Of a stretch of DNA of 64,000 nt, positions 42,212-50,576 are shown piece after piece (the first letter of the stretch is position 1; each line of letters starts with the position of its first letter). A program made the position numbers and the translations under genes. The notes beneath the pieces were generated by a model. The model had not been told where the DNA came from. It saw only the letters and a program-made list of their open reading frames with translations, and did not search any database. Origin of the DNA: Flavobacteriales bacterium (lineage in GTDB: Bacteria; Bacteroidota; Bacteroidia; Flavobacteriales; CAJXXR01); the NCBI GenBank assembly GCA_025210805.1, contig JAOAQX010000003.1, forward strand, positions 144,940 through 208,939, in the 5' to 3' direction.

Positions 42212-42796
42212 CTATTTAAGAGATATTAAATGTAAGAATTCATTTTTCATCATAAAATCCTCTGCATACTTACCACTAAAAGCAGTGGTGGTGGTTATGG
42301 ATTTTTGAGATTCTACTCCACGCATTTGCATACACATGTGTTGCGCTTCAAGAACTACCGCTACCCCTTTTGGTTGCAGCACTTCTTCAATACATTCTTT
42401 TATCTGTCTTGTCAATCTTTCTTGTACTTGTAGTCTTCTTGAGAAAACCTCCACAATACGGGGTATTTTACTCAATCCCACAATTTTTCCGTCTGGGATA
42501 TAAGCGATATGCGCTTTCCCGAAAAACGGTAAAATATGGTGCTCACAAAGACTATAGAATTCAATTTCTTTTACAATTACTGGATCTTGATAATCTTCAT
42601 CAAACATGGCTGAAAGGAGAATTTCTTTTGGGTCTTGCTCATACCCGCTTGTAAGAAACTGCATAGATTTAGCCACCCGCTCTGGTGTTTTCTCTAGCCC
42701 TTCTCTTTCACTATCTTCTCCAAGATCTTTGAGAATCTTGAGATAAGATTCTGCCAATTTCTCTGTTTTTATTTTTGGGTATTTTTCTTCGTTCAT
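42212..42796 (-). CDS. folE: GTP cyclohydrolase I
   Basis: 194 residues from ATG 42796; an upstream TTG at 42808 is less likely. Converts GTP to 7,8-dihydroneopterin triphosphate, the first step of folate synthesis. Motifs: [13 protein letters not shown], zinc Cys and His in [31 protein letters not shown], and [11 protein letters not shown] with the third zinc ligand. Probably co-transcribed with fabD. Confidence 0.95.
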   Translation of the reverse strand: MNEEKYPKIKTEKLAESYLKILKDLGEDSEREGLEKTPERVAKSMQFLTSGYEQDPKEILLSAMFDEDYQDPVIVKEIEFYSLCEHHILPFFGKAHIAYIPDGKIVGLSKIPRIVEVFSRRLQVQERLTRQIKECIEEVLQPKGVAVVLEAQHMCMQMRGVESQKSITTTTAFSGKYAEDFMMKNEFLHLISLK

Positions 42797-42822
42797 CCCT
42801 TGTTTCAAAAACTATTAGGAGG

Positions 42823-42830
42823 CAAAGTTA
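42823..42830 (-). promoter_or_regulatory. TAnnTTTG promoter box of folE
   Basis: Minus strand reads TAACTTTG followed by CCTCC, 26 bases before the ATG at 42796. Confidence 0.6.
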
Positions 42831-43054
42831 ATTATTAAAGACGAATTAAGTTTACCGATTACTTTCTAAAATTATTCTCTTACACCGATTACTTATTCAA
42901 TACTGGTTTACTTCTCTTCATTCACAATTAAGTTTTCACAATATATCGGTATTGGACAAAAAGAAAAGTCCATTTTCACTGAGTTTACAACTGATTATTA
43001 ACAATATATAAAGACTACACAGTGAGTAATTTCACACCCTATTCTCAAAAAGAT

Positions 43055-43062
43055 TACCTTTG
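43055..43062 (+). promoter_or_regulatory. TAnnTTTG promoter box of the Rpn-family gene
   Basis: TACCTTTG followed by CAG, 28 bases before the ATG at 43091. The preceding 42831-43054 is AT-rich with nothing else recognised. Confidence 0.6.
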
Positions 43063-43090
43063 CAGTAATAAAATAGTTTAGAAATACATT

Positions 43091-44020
43091 ATGACGGGAT
43101 TTGAAGAAAAGTATATCAATCCTTTTACAGACTTTGGATTTAAGAAATTGTTTGGTGAAGAACCCAACAAAGGACTTTTATTGGATTTTCTGAACGAACT
43201 TTTAAAAGAGAAAGAAGGAAATATAAAGTCCATCAGATATTTAAAAAATGAACATGTTGGACGTCATGAATCTGATAGACGAGCTATTTTTGATATTTAT
43301 TGTGAAAATGAAAAAGGAGAGAAATTTATTGTAGAGATTCAAAAGACAAAACAGAATTTCTTTAAGGATAGAACGGTCTATTATTCCACTTTCCCCATCC
43401 AAGAGCAAGCCAAGAAACTGACTTGGGATTTTAATCTAAAAGGAGTGTATACCATCGCCATTTTGGATTTTATTTTTGATGAGAATAAGCATAACCCAGA
43501 TAAATATCGTTATGATGTAATGCTTACGGATATTGAAACCAAAAAAGTGTTTTATGATAAATTGACTTTTATTTATCTTGAAATGCCCAAGTTCAATAAA
43601 ACACTAGATGAATTAGAATCGCAATTTGAGAAGTGGCTCTATGTTCTAAGAAATTTACCGAATCTACAAAAACGCCCAGATAAACTACAAGAAAAAGTTT
43701 TTGCTCATCTTTTTGAGGTGGCAGAAGTAGCTAAATTATCCAGAAAAGAACTGATGTTTTATGAAGATAGTATGAAAGTTTATCGAGATTTAGAAAATTC
43801 TTTTGAAACTAAATACATGGAAGGTAAATTGGATGGTAAAGCTGAAGGAATTGAACAAGGAATTGAACAAGGAATTGAACAAGGAATTGAACAAGGCAAG
43901 AAAGCTCAAAGTATTCAAACAGCCAAAGCATTATTAAAAAGTCATGTATCAATTGATATTATTATTTCATCAACAGGCTTAACCGAAGAAGAAATCAAAA
44001 AAATTCAAGAAGAGCAATAA
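43091..44020 (+). CDS. Rpn/PDDEXK-family nuclease (recombination-promoting, transposase_31-like)
   Basis: 309 residues. N-terminal PD-(D/E)XK domain: INPFTDFGFKKLFGEEPNKG, RAIFDIYCENEKGEKFIVEIQ with the Asp and Glu-x-Gln of the active site, then YSTFPIQEQAKK. A helical C-terminal part ends in a 12-base tandem repeat encoding GIEQ four times (about 43847-43897) before GKKAQSIQTAKALL. Family members are mobile-like, multicopy nucleases that promote RecA-independent recombination; repeats before the C-terminus vary in number between copies. Confidence 0.88.
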   Translation: MTGFEEKYINPFTDFGFKKLFGEEPNKGLLLDFLNELLKEKEGNIKSIRYLKNEHVGRHESDRRAIFDIYCENEKGEKFIVEIQKTKQNFFKDRTVYYSTFPIQEQAKKLTWDFNLKGVYTIAILDFIFDENKHNPDKYRYDVMLTDIETKKVFYDKLTFIYLEMPKFNKTLDELESQFEKWLYVLRNLPNLQKRPDKLQEKVFAHLFEVAEVAKLSRKELMFYEDSMKVYRDLENSFETKYMEGKLDGKAEGIEQGIEQGIEQGIEQGKKAQSIQTAKALLKSHVSIDIIISSTGLTEEEIKKIQEEQ

Positions 44021-44064
44021 GGCAAAACTTGATGATATTCGTTGTAATTGTTTTTGGTACTTAA

Positions 44065-44236
44065 AGCCCCCAGTTACCACAAAGCAAAATCATTACTACC
44101 AAGTTCACTTCGCAACCGAAATAAAAATAAAACACTCAATAAAAAGCCATTGAGTGTTTTGTTGTTCTTGTAAAAATGGTTAATTTGGTATGATTATCAG
44201 TTGTCCAACCAAGTGAAACTTGGCGGGGGCGGGGGA
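44065..44236 (+). repeat. Palindrome-rich intergenic repeat, copy 1
   Basis: Contains a degenerate CTACCAAGTTcACTT.. arm, a terminator-like hairpin AAAACACTCAAT/ATTGAGTGTTTT (44129-44160), and CCAAGTGAAACTTGG followed by GCGGGGGCGGGGG. After the G-run the sequence changes abruptly. The flanking 44021-44379 has no intact gene. A 15-base dyad ACCATAAATTATGGT lies at 44327-44341 before the next gene. Confidence 0.8.
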
Positions 44237-44379
44237 ATCTACTTTTTGGAAATTAGGAGCAAGAATCAATTATGGGTCAAAGAACTTATTAAACAATAAA
44301 GCTCTAATCACGATACGTAAATTAACACCATAAATTATGGTATAATTGTTTTTATACACAATAATTAAAACTATTTGCT

Positions 44380-45285
44380 ATGAACTTTATTAAATGGACT
44401 CTTGTTCTACCCTTGATTATTGCAATTTTTTCTTGTCAAAAAGAAGAAACCTATCCTATGACGCTTCAGTTTGAACTTAATAAGGAAGTATTTACTACAG
44501 ATACTTATACCTCATTGTTTACAGATAGTACGCTAGATATAGAGGCCGTTCTGGATCATGACCGATTACATTTTCACCTCCATAGCGGTACGAACAAATT
44601 ATTGGTAGGGCATTACCCTTTGGGAGCTAATAGCCCTCATTATTTAACGTATTCCTCAAAGGGAAAACAACTGAAAGTAAAAGAAGGATGGATGGATATC
44701 AGTTATCTGAATTTTTATACAAATTTTACTTTTATGGCTGTACTAGAGAATAATGATACCTTACAGGCAGGCTTTGCAAAAAACTTGAGAGTAGATAAAG
44801 ACGACTATATTATCCGTACCTATATAGACTCTTCTGGCTTTGCTGGCTTACCCAATGGTTTGCACGCCACTTTTGATTGGCAAGTGAATAATGGAGATTT
44901 TTATAAAAGCAATGAAGAACTCATCTTTACAGAAACTGCGGATACACTTTGGATTCAAGGAACCGAATATAGTTTTGGATATACTGTAGATTTTAAAATA
45001 GCTAAACCCTTAGAAAATCTTATAGGGAAAACTTTTTCACTCAAACATCCTGAACAAGACCAAGTAAAAATGACTTGGCATTATGGGGCAGTTGATGATT
45101 TGTATAAAGTGAAATATTATCCCTACAAAGGAGAAATTACCTTTTTGTCTTATGATGAAAATGGATTGCTTTTTACATTTAACACCAAAATCATTCATTG
45201 GTCTGAATATAACCAAAAACCCGAAGAAGACTATTTTGACACCAAAGACCTGCCTAATGGCATTGGAAAATATCTTCTTTGGTAA
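44380..45285 (+). CDS. Hypothetical lipoprotein
   Basis: 301 residues; lipoprotein signal WTLVLPLIIAIFSCQKEE. The mature part is beta-rich with many aromatic residues (KMTWHYGAVDDLYKVKYYPYKG). I do not recognise a family. It lies between repeat copies 1 and 2, in an accessory region of small secreted proteins and gene remnants. Confidence 0.75.
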   Translation: MNFIKWTLVLPLIIAIFSCQKEETYPMTLQFELNKEVFTTDTYTSLFTDSTLDIEAVLDHDRLHFHLHSGTNKLLVGHYPLGANSPHYLTYSSKGKQLKVKEGWMDISYLNFYTNFTFMAVLENNDTLQAGFAKNLRVDKDDYIIRTYIDSSGFAGLPNGLHATFDWQVNNGDFYKSNEELIFTETADTLWIQGTEYSFGYTVDFKIAKPLENLIGKTFSLKHPEQDQVKMTWHYGAVDDLYKVKYYPYKGEITFLSYDENGLLFTFNTKIIHWSEYNQKPEEDYFDTKDLPNGIGKYLLW

Positions 45286-45354
45286 AAAACTGATACAGCA
45301 ACAAAAATGCTAAACAATTGATATCATTTCTTACGTGAATATACTTAAAGGTAA

Positions 45355-45576
45355 AATACCCCGCTATCGCAAATGAATATCGCACAGTAAATCGCTACTG
45401 CCAAGTTTCACTTGGTAGCCATAATGAGAATAATAAACACCGTAATGAGTATCAAAAATCTACAAGAATACAAAACACTTAATAAGAATCTATTGAGTGT
45501 TTTGTTCTTGTGAAAATGATTAACTTAGTGTGATGCTCAGAGTGTCCAGTCAATTAAAAATTGGCGGGGGCGGAGG
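45355..45576 (+). repeat. Palindrome-rich intergenic repeat, copy 2
   Basis: Carries GCTACTGCCAAGTTTCACTT..GGTAGC, the hairpin AAAACACTTAATA/TATTGAGTGTTTT (45472-45503), then GTTCTTGTGAAAATGATTAA, TTAGTGTGATGCTCA and a final TTGGCGGGGGCGGAGGG. The longest copy. Confidence 0.82.
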
Positions 45577-45791
45577 GAAACCTTGATGAAGAGTCTGATT
45601 TCACTACAATGCTTAATGATGAAGTGCTATACCCTCAAGGTTTTATTGTGATAGGAGCCTTTGAAAACAGACATTTCTTTATGCAAAACTACAAAGGGTT
45701 TCTAAACGATAATTCTGGTTATATGACCGGTAGAAATATTCATGGAGGACATGGATCCCCACTCACATCAGAAGAATTATATTCTTTTTAA
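45577..45791 (+). pseudogene. 3' fragment of an unidentified gene directly after repeat copy 2
   Basis: An open frame continues from the repeat G-run into about 71 codons that look coding (NLDEESDFTTMLNDEVLYPQ, GFIVIGAFENRHFFMQNYKG, GYMTGRNIHGGHGSPLTSEE) and end at TAA 45791. There is no proper start or signal, so it is probably the C-terminal end of a larger gene whose 5' part was replaced by the repeat. Family not recognised. Confidence 0.55.
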
Positions 45792-45801
45792 ATTTATCAA
45801 A

Positions 45802-46431
45802 ATGAAAAAAACGTTTTATATACTTCTATTTGCATTAGTAATTAACGCCTGTAGTACAACGAAAAAACCTATTATTAATGGAGAAATTATCACCTCTCGT
45901 CCTAACCATTTAAAGGTTGTATCAGAAAATCATCGATTTGATAATTATTTATTTTACTGGAACGATCCTGATTTTTTACTTAGAACATTATCCATTACAG
46001 GCATAGCAAAAATGGTTGAAGACAAAACGGGGGAAAAAGCGGTGATCCTTATTGAACTATTATCTGAACAATTTGGGTTTATCCAATTAGCCAACTTTGT
46101 CGATAAAGACTTTTTGAGAGATAAAGCATATCAAAAACACAATAGAATAAGGCACCCTTATCTCGAAAAAATTAAGATAAATACAAAGAAAATGGATTTG
46201 TTGAAATTTAATAAAGTTTATGAGACGGATAGCTATACATTACTCCTAAACACCAATGGGCACAAGCTTCCTTCTCTAGGTAAATTGTTTATAGATAATC
46301 CTAAAAAGGCACAATCTATTCTCAACACAATTCCTGCTCAGAAACCTAAAGAAAAAGTTGAATCCATGAGATATGACTACTCTAATCATTTCTTGATTGA
46401 TAAAGGAAAGATATATATATGGTGCTCTTAG
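45802..46431 (+). CDS. Hypothetical lipoprotein
   Basis: 209 residues from ATG 45802, chosen for the lipoprotein signal MKKTFYILLFALVINACSTT. The body is a mixed alpha/beta sequence without known motifs (GEKAVILIELLSEQFGFIQL). It starts ten bases after the gene fragment and is bounded by repeat copies 2 and 3. Confidence 0.72.
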   Translation: MKKTFYILLFALVINACSTTKKPIINGEIITSRPNHLKVVSENHRFDNYLFYWNDPDFLLRTLSITGIAKMVEDKTGEKAVILIELLSEQFGFIQLANFVDKDFLRDKAYQKHNRIRHPYLEKIKINTKKMDLLKFNKVYETDSYTLLLNTNGHKLPSLGKLFIDNPKKAQSILNTIPAQKPKEKVESMRYDYSNHFLIDKGKIYIWCS

Positions 46432-46475
46432 TTATTTTTACTTCAACTCCATCAAATAGAATATTTAACAAATCT

Positions 46476-46656
46476 CAGCTACCGCCAATGAATAATACAC
46501 CATTAATCGCTACTGTACTTAGTAACCAACATGAAAATAAAAGAACCAACAAAACACTCAATAAAAAGCTATTGAGTGTTTTGTTCTTGTGAAAATGATT
46601 AACTTAGTGTGATGCTCAAAGTGTCCAGCCAAGTGAAATTAGCGGTAACGGGGGCA
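46476..46656 (+). repeat. Palindrome-rich intergenic repeat, copy 3
   Basis: Has CAGCTACCGCCAATGAATAA, the hairpin AAAACACTCAATA/TATTGAGTGTTTT (46551-46582), GTTCTTGTGAAAATGATTAA, and a degenerate CAAGTGAAATTAGCGG..GGGGG end. Nearly identical to copy 2 across the hairpin and the segment after it. Confidence 0.82.
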
Positions 46657-46684
46657 TGACACATTATAAACTTCACAAAACGGA

Positions 46685-47314
46685 ATGGGATCAACTCAGT
46701 ATTTATTTAGTTTTTTTTTAATGATCTTTTTAGTATCATCAAGTACTGATGTATATTCTCAAAATAAATTTAAACCAAAGAACCATTCAGCAAAAGAACT
46801 ATATTACATACTGAATGATAAAAAGGTATATACTTGTGATTCTGCTATTTTCTTTTTCTCAAAAGGAGGAAATAGATCAACTCTTAAAGGGTTTCTTTTT
46901 AAAAAGGGTAGATATAGAAAATATACCTATCAAGCAGGTAGAGTGAGTATTGATATGTTCTCAAGAAAGAATAATAATATTTTCTCTGCATCTAACGTAA
47001 CCCAATATTCACATGCTGAGATTAATCCTTGGGATACTACATACGAGGCTATGATTGAATCGGTTGTCTTTGATTATCGTATAGTTTTTGTAGATTTTAT
47101 AAATCATAGACTTTTTAGTGCTCAATCAAGAGCTCCTCATATTTTTGGTATTCCATTTTTTAAAAATAGAGAATATTTAGATTTTAGGGAATTGTTTCAT
47201 AAGTTAACGAAGTTACATCCAAAACCAAATCTTTTTAATAGAGATAATCCAGCCTTAAAATTCTATCATTTGTACGAAGAGACTGAGATTTTTGGTACTG
47301 AAAAGAAGCCGTAG
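46685..47314 (+). CDS. Hypothetical secreted protein
   Basis: 209 residues with a signal peptide (YLFSFFLMIFLVSSSTDVYSQ). The mature part is basic and rich in aromatic residues (FFKNREYLDFRELFHKLTKL). No family recognised. Between repeat copies 3 and 4; a secreted effector or immunity-type role is possible but unsupported. Confidence 0.68.
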   Translation: MGSTQYLFSFFLMIFLVSSSTDVYSQNKFKPKNHSAKELYYILNDKKVYTCDSAIFFFSKGGNRSTLKGFLFKKGRYRKYTYQAGRVSIDMFSRKNNNIFSASNVTQYSHAEINPWDTTYEAMIESVVFDYRIVFVDFINHRLFSAQSRAPHIFGIPFFKNREYLDFRELFHKLTKLHPKPNLFNRDNPALKFYHLYEETEIFGTEKKP

Positions 47315-47329
47315 TACAAAATAGCAAAC

Positions 47330-47425
47330 AACCATGTACCCCAGCTACCGCAAAGTGAATCGCCACTACCAAGTTGGACTTGGTAGCCAGTATGAAAATC
47401 AGCATACAACAAAACACTCATTATT
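47330..47425 (+). repeat. Palindrome-rich intergenic repeat, copy 4 (truncated)
   Basis: Has CAGCTACCGCAAAGTGAATC, a perfect dyad CTACCAAGT/ACTTGGTAG around TGG, and the first arm AAAACACTCA of the terminator hairpin, then ends. Marks the right border of the repeat-bounded region. Confidence 0.78.
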
Positions 47426-47495
47426 TAGACTTCTTTTGATCAAATGATACTGATAATTTCAAAACTTTATCACTAAAATATTATAGCGATATTCT

Positions 47496-47855
47496 CTATA
47501 AAATCCTTTTGATATTCCCCGAAAACTTAATCAATACATCTTGGTCCTTTTCAGGGTATTCTTCCAGGTCTGAATCATTCGCAATTCCTACACCTGCGTA
47601 ATATAACCTAGCTTCTTTATCTTTTGCATGTTGTTTCATGGCTTCCATCCAGATGGTGTTAAATTCATCAGGATTTGCAGGATATAGCACGTGTTTTACC
47701 AGAACAAAACTGAGTTTACGATCCTTTTGACATACAAATTGAGGGTTTTTACCATAAGTAGAGTTAATGGCAAGAAACTCAAAACCTTTTTTTTCGAGTT
47801 TTTTCCCCACTGTGGTCATGGCTATTTGATGAAGTTCTTGAGGAGTGTATTTCAT
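47496..47855 (-). CDS. Conserved hypothetical protein of Bacteroidota
   Basis: 119 residues, small soluble alpha/beta protein (GKKLEKKGFEFLAINSTYGK, PQFVCQKDRKLSFVLVKHVL, ARLYYAGVGIAND). I recall relatives sometimes labelled NqrF-like in databases, but no flavin, NAD or iron-sulfur motif is visible, so that label is not supported. Two bases separate it from the O-antigen ligase gene on the same strand. Confidence 0.7.
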   Translation of the reverse strand: MKYTPQELHQIAMTTVGKKLEKKGFEFLAINSTYGKNPQFVCQKDRKLSFVLVKHVLYPANPDEFNTIWMEAMKQHAKDKEARLYYAGVGIANDSDLEEYPEKDQDVLIKFSGNIKRIL

Positions 47856-47857
47856 AA

Positions 47858-49318
47858 CTAAGAGATCGCTTTTCGGTCTTTATTATCAATAATAATGATG
47901 ATTGAGAATGCCAACCAAACAAAAACGGCTACTTTTTCGGTATCGAGGTAATTATTGAGGATTCCATGTGTAAAATAGGAAGCGTTTCCTAATATTGCTG
48001 CCATAACCCAATATTTATAATCGGGGTTTTCTACCCGATAATACAATTTAATTGACTGCGAAAAAAACACATAGAGTAAAATTGCCAGACCCAAAAAGCC
48101 TATCACCCCCGAGTCTGCAAGTGAACCTAAAAATTCACTATGCGCATTTCCAAGGTTTCCATCATTAGTAGAAATAAGGCTTCTACTATAGGATTTTTGA
48201 AAACGTCCGTACTCAAATTGGTAGGTTCCTGGTCCCCAACCCGTAATGGGCTTTTCTTTCCAGAGTTCGATTGCACAAAACCATCTATTAAGTCGTTCTA
48301 CATTAGATGCATCGGTAGAAATATTGGACATAGAATTGATGTGCTCAGTAATATTTCCTGAGGAATCTTGAGAGTTTTTGTTTAAAGCAAAATAAATATC
48401 ATCCCAGTATGAATAAACCGTTGTTCCTAAAATGAGTCCTAATCCTAAGACATATTTAAAAGGAATTCTGGCTTTTATTAAAAACCACACGCCTATTGCC
48501 GCAATAATACTCACCCATGCTGCTCGGGTATATGAAAAACCGATTCCGATAAGCAAAACAACAGTGGTTAAGATATAAATAAATCGATAGAAAACAGAAA
48601 TGTTCTTTTGAAATATTTGAAAGAATGACAAAAACATCACAAAGGTTATAGATGCTCCATAAACTGTATGATCCTTATAAAAAGGTTGCATAACAAAATG
48701 TGCATAATGCAACTCAAAACCTTTACTAGCCAAACGCACTACGGAGTATAAAACTACAATAGAAGTAAAAACCGAAAGTAGTAGCAAAAATTGATGATAA
48801 TTTCGATCTTTCTTAAAAAATTGATACCCTAGAATAACGACTGGAAATATAAACCACCATTTAGAAATAAAGGATTTAATAGCCACCAAAGGCATTTCAC
48901 TGGTAACTACAGAAAAAAGCATGGCGAGCAAATAAACGAGTAAAGCGATAAAGATAGGATGCTTTCTCATTCCTCTAAAGTCATCAAAATAGAAGAAGAA
49001 TTTATAAAAAGAAACCCCTAACAAAAACACCAAAATGGGCTCCGCTGGTAAAGAAATATCAATTGCCATAGAGGTATAAATTCCAAACTCCTCCAAAGAA
49101 GCACTCAAAGGAATGGTTATGGCAAGCAAATAGAAAAAATAATCAATCTTGAATATCACCCAATAAACAACCACAAGCACAAAAGGAACTGCCACAGCAA
49201 AAACCAATTTGTCTTGTTGGAGGAAATAAGTGGAAAGCCCAAGAAAAAAAACAGAAACCAAAATAGGAATCCAAAAATGAGCTTTTTCACCTTTGAGTAT
49301 ATTCAGGAGATTTTCCAA
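47858..49318 (-). CDS. O-antigen ligase-like membrane protein (Wzy/WaaL family)
   Basis: About 486 residues with ~11 hydrophobic helices and the large extracellular loop region of the O-antigen ligase/polymerase family (RLNRWFCAIELWKEKPITGWGPGTYQFEYG, given as two parts: RLNRWFCAIELWKEKPI and TGWGPGTYQFEYG; then GNAHSEFLGSLADSGVIG). The His in NAHSEF is the conserved catalytic-region residue. No ATG is available near the N-terminus; TTG 49318 avoids overlap with the upstream gene, TTG 49384 would overlap it by 59 bases. Acts in attaching or polymerising surface polysaccharide. Confidence 0.85.
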   Translation of the reverse strand: MENLLNILKGEKAHFWIPILVSVFFLGLSTYFLQQDKLVFAVAVPFVLVVVYWVIFKIDYFFYLLAITIPLSASLEEFGIYTSMAIDISLPAEPILVFLLGVSFYKFFFYFDDFRGMRKHPIFIALLVYLLAMLFSVVTSEMPLVAIKSFISKWWFIFPVVILGYQFFKKDRNYHQFLLLLSVFTSIVVLYSVVRLASKGFELHYAHFVMQPFYKDHTVYGASITFVMFLSFFQIFQKNISVFYRFIYILTTVVLLIGIGFSYTRAAWVSIIAAIGVWFLIKARIPFKYVLGLGLILGTTVYSYWDDIYFALNKNSQDSSGNITEHINSMSNISTDASNVERLNRWFCAIELWKEKPITGWGPGTYQFEYGRFQKSYSRSLISTNDGNLGNAHSEFLGSLADSGVIGFLGLAILLYVFFSQSIKLYYRVENPDYKYWVMAAILGNASYFTHGILNNYLDTEKVAVFVWLAFSIIIIIDNKDRKAIS

Positions 49319-49325
49319 AGAAGAA

Positions 49326-50333
49326 TTAGGATTTAAATTCGTGAATATTTTCTTTGAAATACAATACTGTAAGAGTAATAACAAATGCTAAAAGAGCTGC
49401 ACCAATTACAATCAATGAACGTATTGGATAATGTTTTTTGTAAGCAGGTTTAGCTTTGTTGATTACAAATTTATTGGTCATTGGTTTTAGATTGTCTATT
49501 TGAATATTATGCAGCTGCTTTCTCGTTATTTCCAAATTTCTATTGAGATACATAGCTCGATGTTCAAACTGATAAATCTGAGCGGCATATTTTCCCAATT
49601 TCTTTAATTCTTCTCGTATTTTTCCTTCAGCGCGTTTATTATTATTACGGATAGCAATACCCAATTGTTCTGAAAGTTTTTGAGATTGTTGATCTGCCGA
49701 AATATATCCTTCACCAAAATAAGATGTTGCCTCTCTATTAATAGAATCCATTTCTGCTTGAACTTTACGGGCATATTCTTCCATTATTACTAAGGCTTCT
49801 TTAGCTCTATCCGTTTTGATTTTTAGTATTACTTCATCAATCAACTCAACGATTCTGTTAGCAATATCTGCGGCTCTTTGGGCATCATAGTCTACCACAT
49901 TGATCTCAACAGCTAAATAGGAATTTTTTTTAAAGGTAATGTGTTTTCTATACAAATTATCGAGCCAAGCTTCATATTTTTCATGATTTGGATCTAACCA
50001 ATAATGTTTTCCGAGTTCAAATTCTTTAATGATCACTTCTTTAATCATATCCGATCTAAGAATTTGAATAAGTTGTTCTGCATTTTCTTCTTCTCCAAAT
50101 TCTAAAACATTTTTACGATAAGGATTATCCTCCACCGTAAGTGCTGCCGAAACAGACGGAGTAGTAGTTGCATACACCGTTGCGATAGACTTGTATTTTG
50201 GTCTGATAAAAGTACTACTCGAGAAAATAATAGAAAGAACTACTGCAACAACCCCTACAATTAGGAAGGTTTTCCAGTTTTTGAGAACAAATTTGATAAG
50301 GTCTTTTGCTTGAAAATAAGATTGATCCGACAT
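49326..50333 (-). CDS. Wzz/chain-length-determinant protein
   Basis: 335 residues from ATG 50333 (MSDQSYFQAKDLIKFVL). N-terminal membrane helix (FLIVGVVAVVLSIIFSSS), Wzz domain (KSIATVYATTTPSV), a long coiled coil at about 150-270 (VDYDAQRAADIANRIVELID, ARKVQAEMDSINREA) and a C-terminal helix (IRSLIVIGAALLAFVITLTV). Sets the length of exported polysaccharide. Directly upstream of the O-antigen ligase gene. Confidence 0.87.
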   Translation of the reverse strand: MSDQSYFQAKDLIKFVLKNWKTFLIVGVVAVVLSIIFSSSTFIRPKYKSIATVYATTTPSVSAALTVEDNPYRKNVLEFGEEENAEQLIQILRSDMIKEVIIKEFELGKHYWLDPNHEKYEAWLDNLYRKHITFKKNSYLAVEINVVDYDAQRAADIANRIVELIDEVILKIKTDRAKEALVIMEEYARKVQAEMDSINREATSYFGEGYISADQQSQKLSEQLGIAIRNNNKRAEGKIREELKKLGKYAAQIYQFEHRAMYLNRNLEITRKQLHNIQIDNLKPMTNKFVINKAKPAYKKHYPIRSLIVIGAALLAFVITLTVLYFKENIHEFKS

Positions 50334-50576
50334 ATTTAAGAATGTGTGATTTTCTGGTTTAAGGATACAAAAGCTTCGCTTTAGCATGCAAATATAAACG
50401 AAAGAAATTGTTCATTATTTTTTTTGCAATCAGTTTTTAACTAAAAAGTTAAAAATTATAACAAATCGAATGTTTTAAATACAGATTTCATCAAGTCTAA
50501 TAAGTATATAAAATTTAATCACTAATTTTAGCACTAAATATTAGGAATTCAAGCAAAAAAAAAATTACATCATACA

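Noticed and set aside
43847..43897. CRISPR-like short repeats
   Set aside because: Units are contiguous 12-base coding repeats without spacers.
44065..47425. Integron with attC sites
   Set aside because: The repeats have dyads but no recognisable attC core (GTT) pair, and no integrase gene is in the window.
47496..47855. NqrF-like respiratory subunit
   Set aside because: 119 residues with no flavin, NAD or iron-sulfur motif; the label would be a database carry-over.
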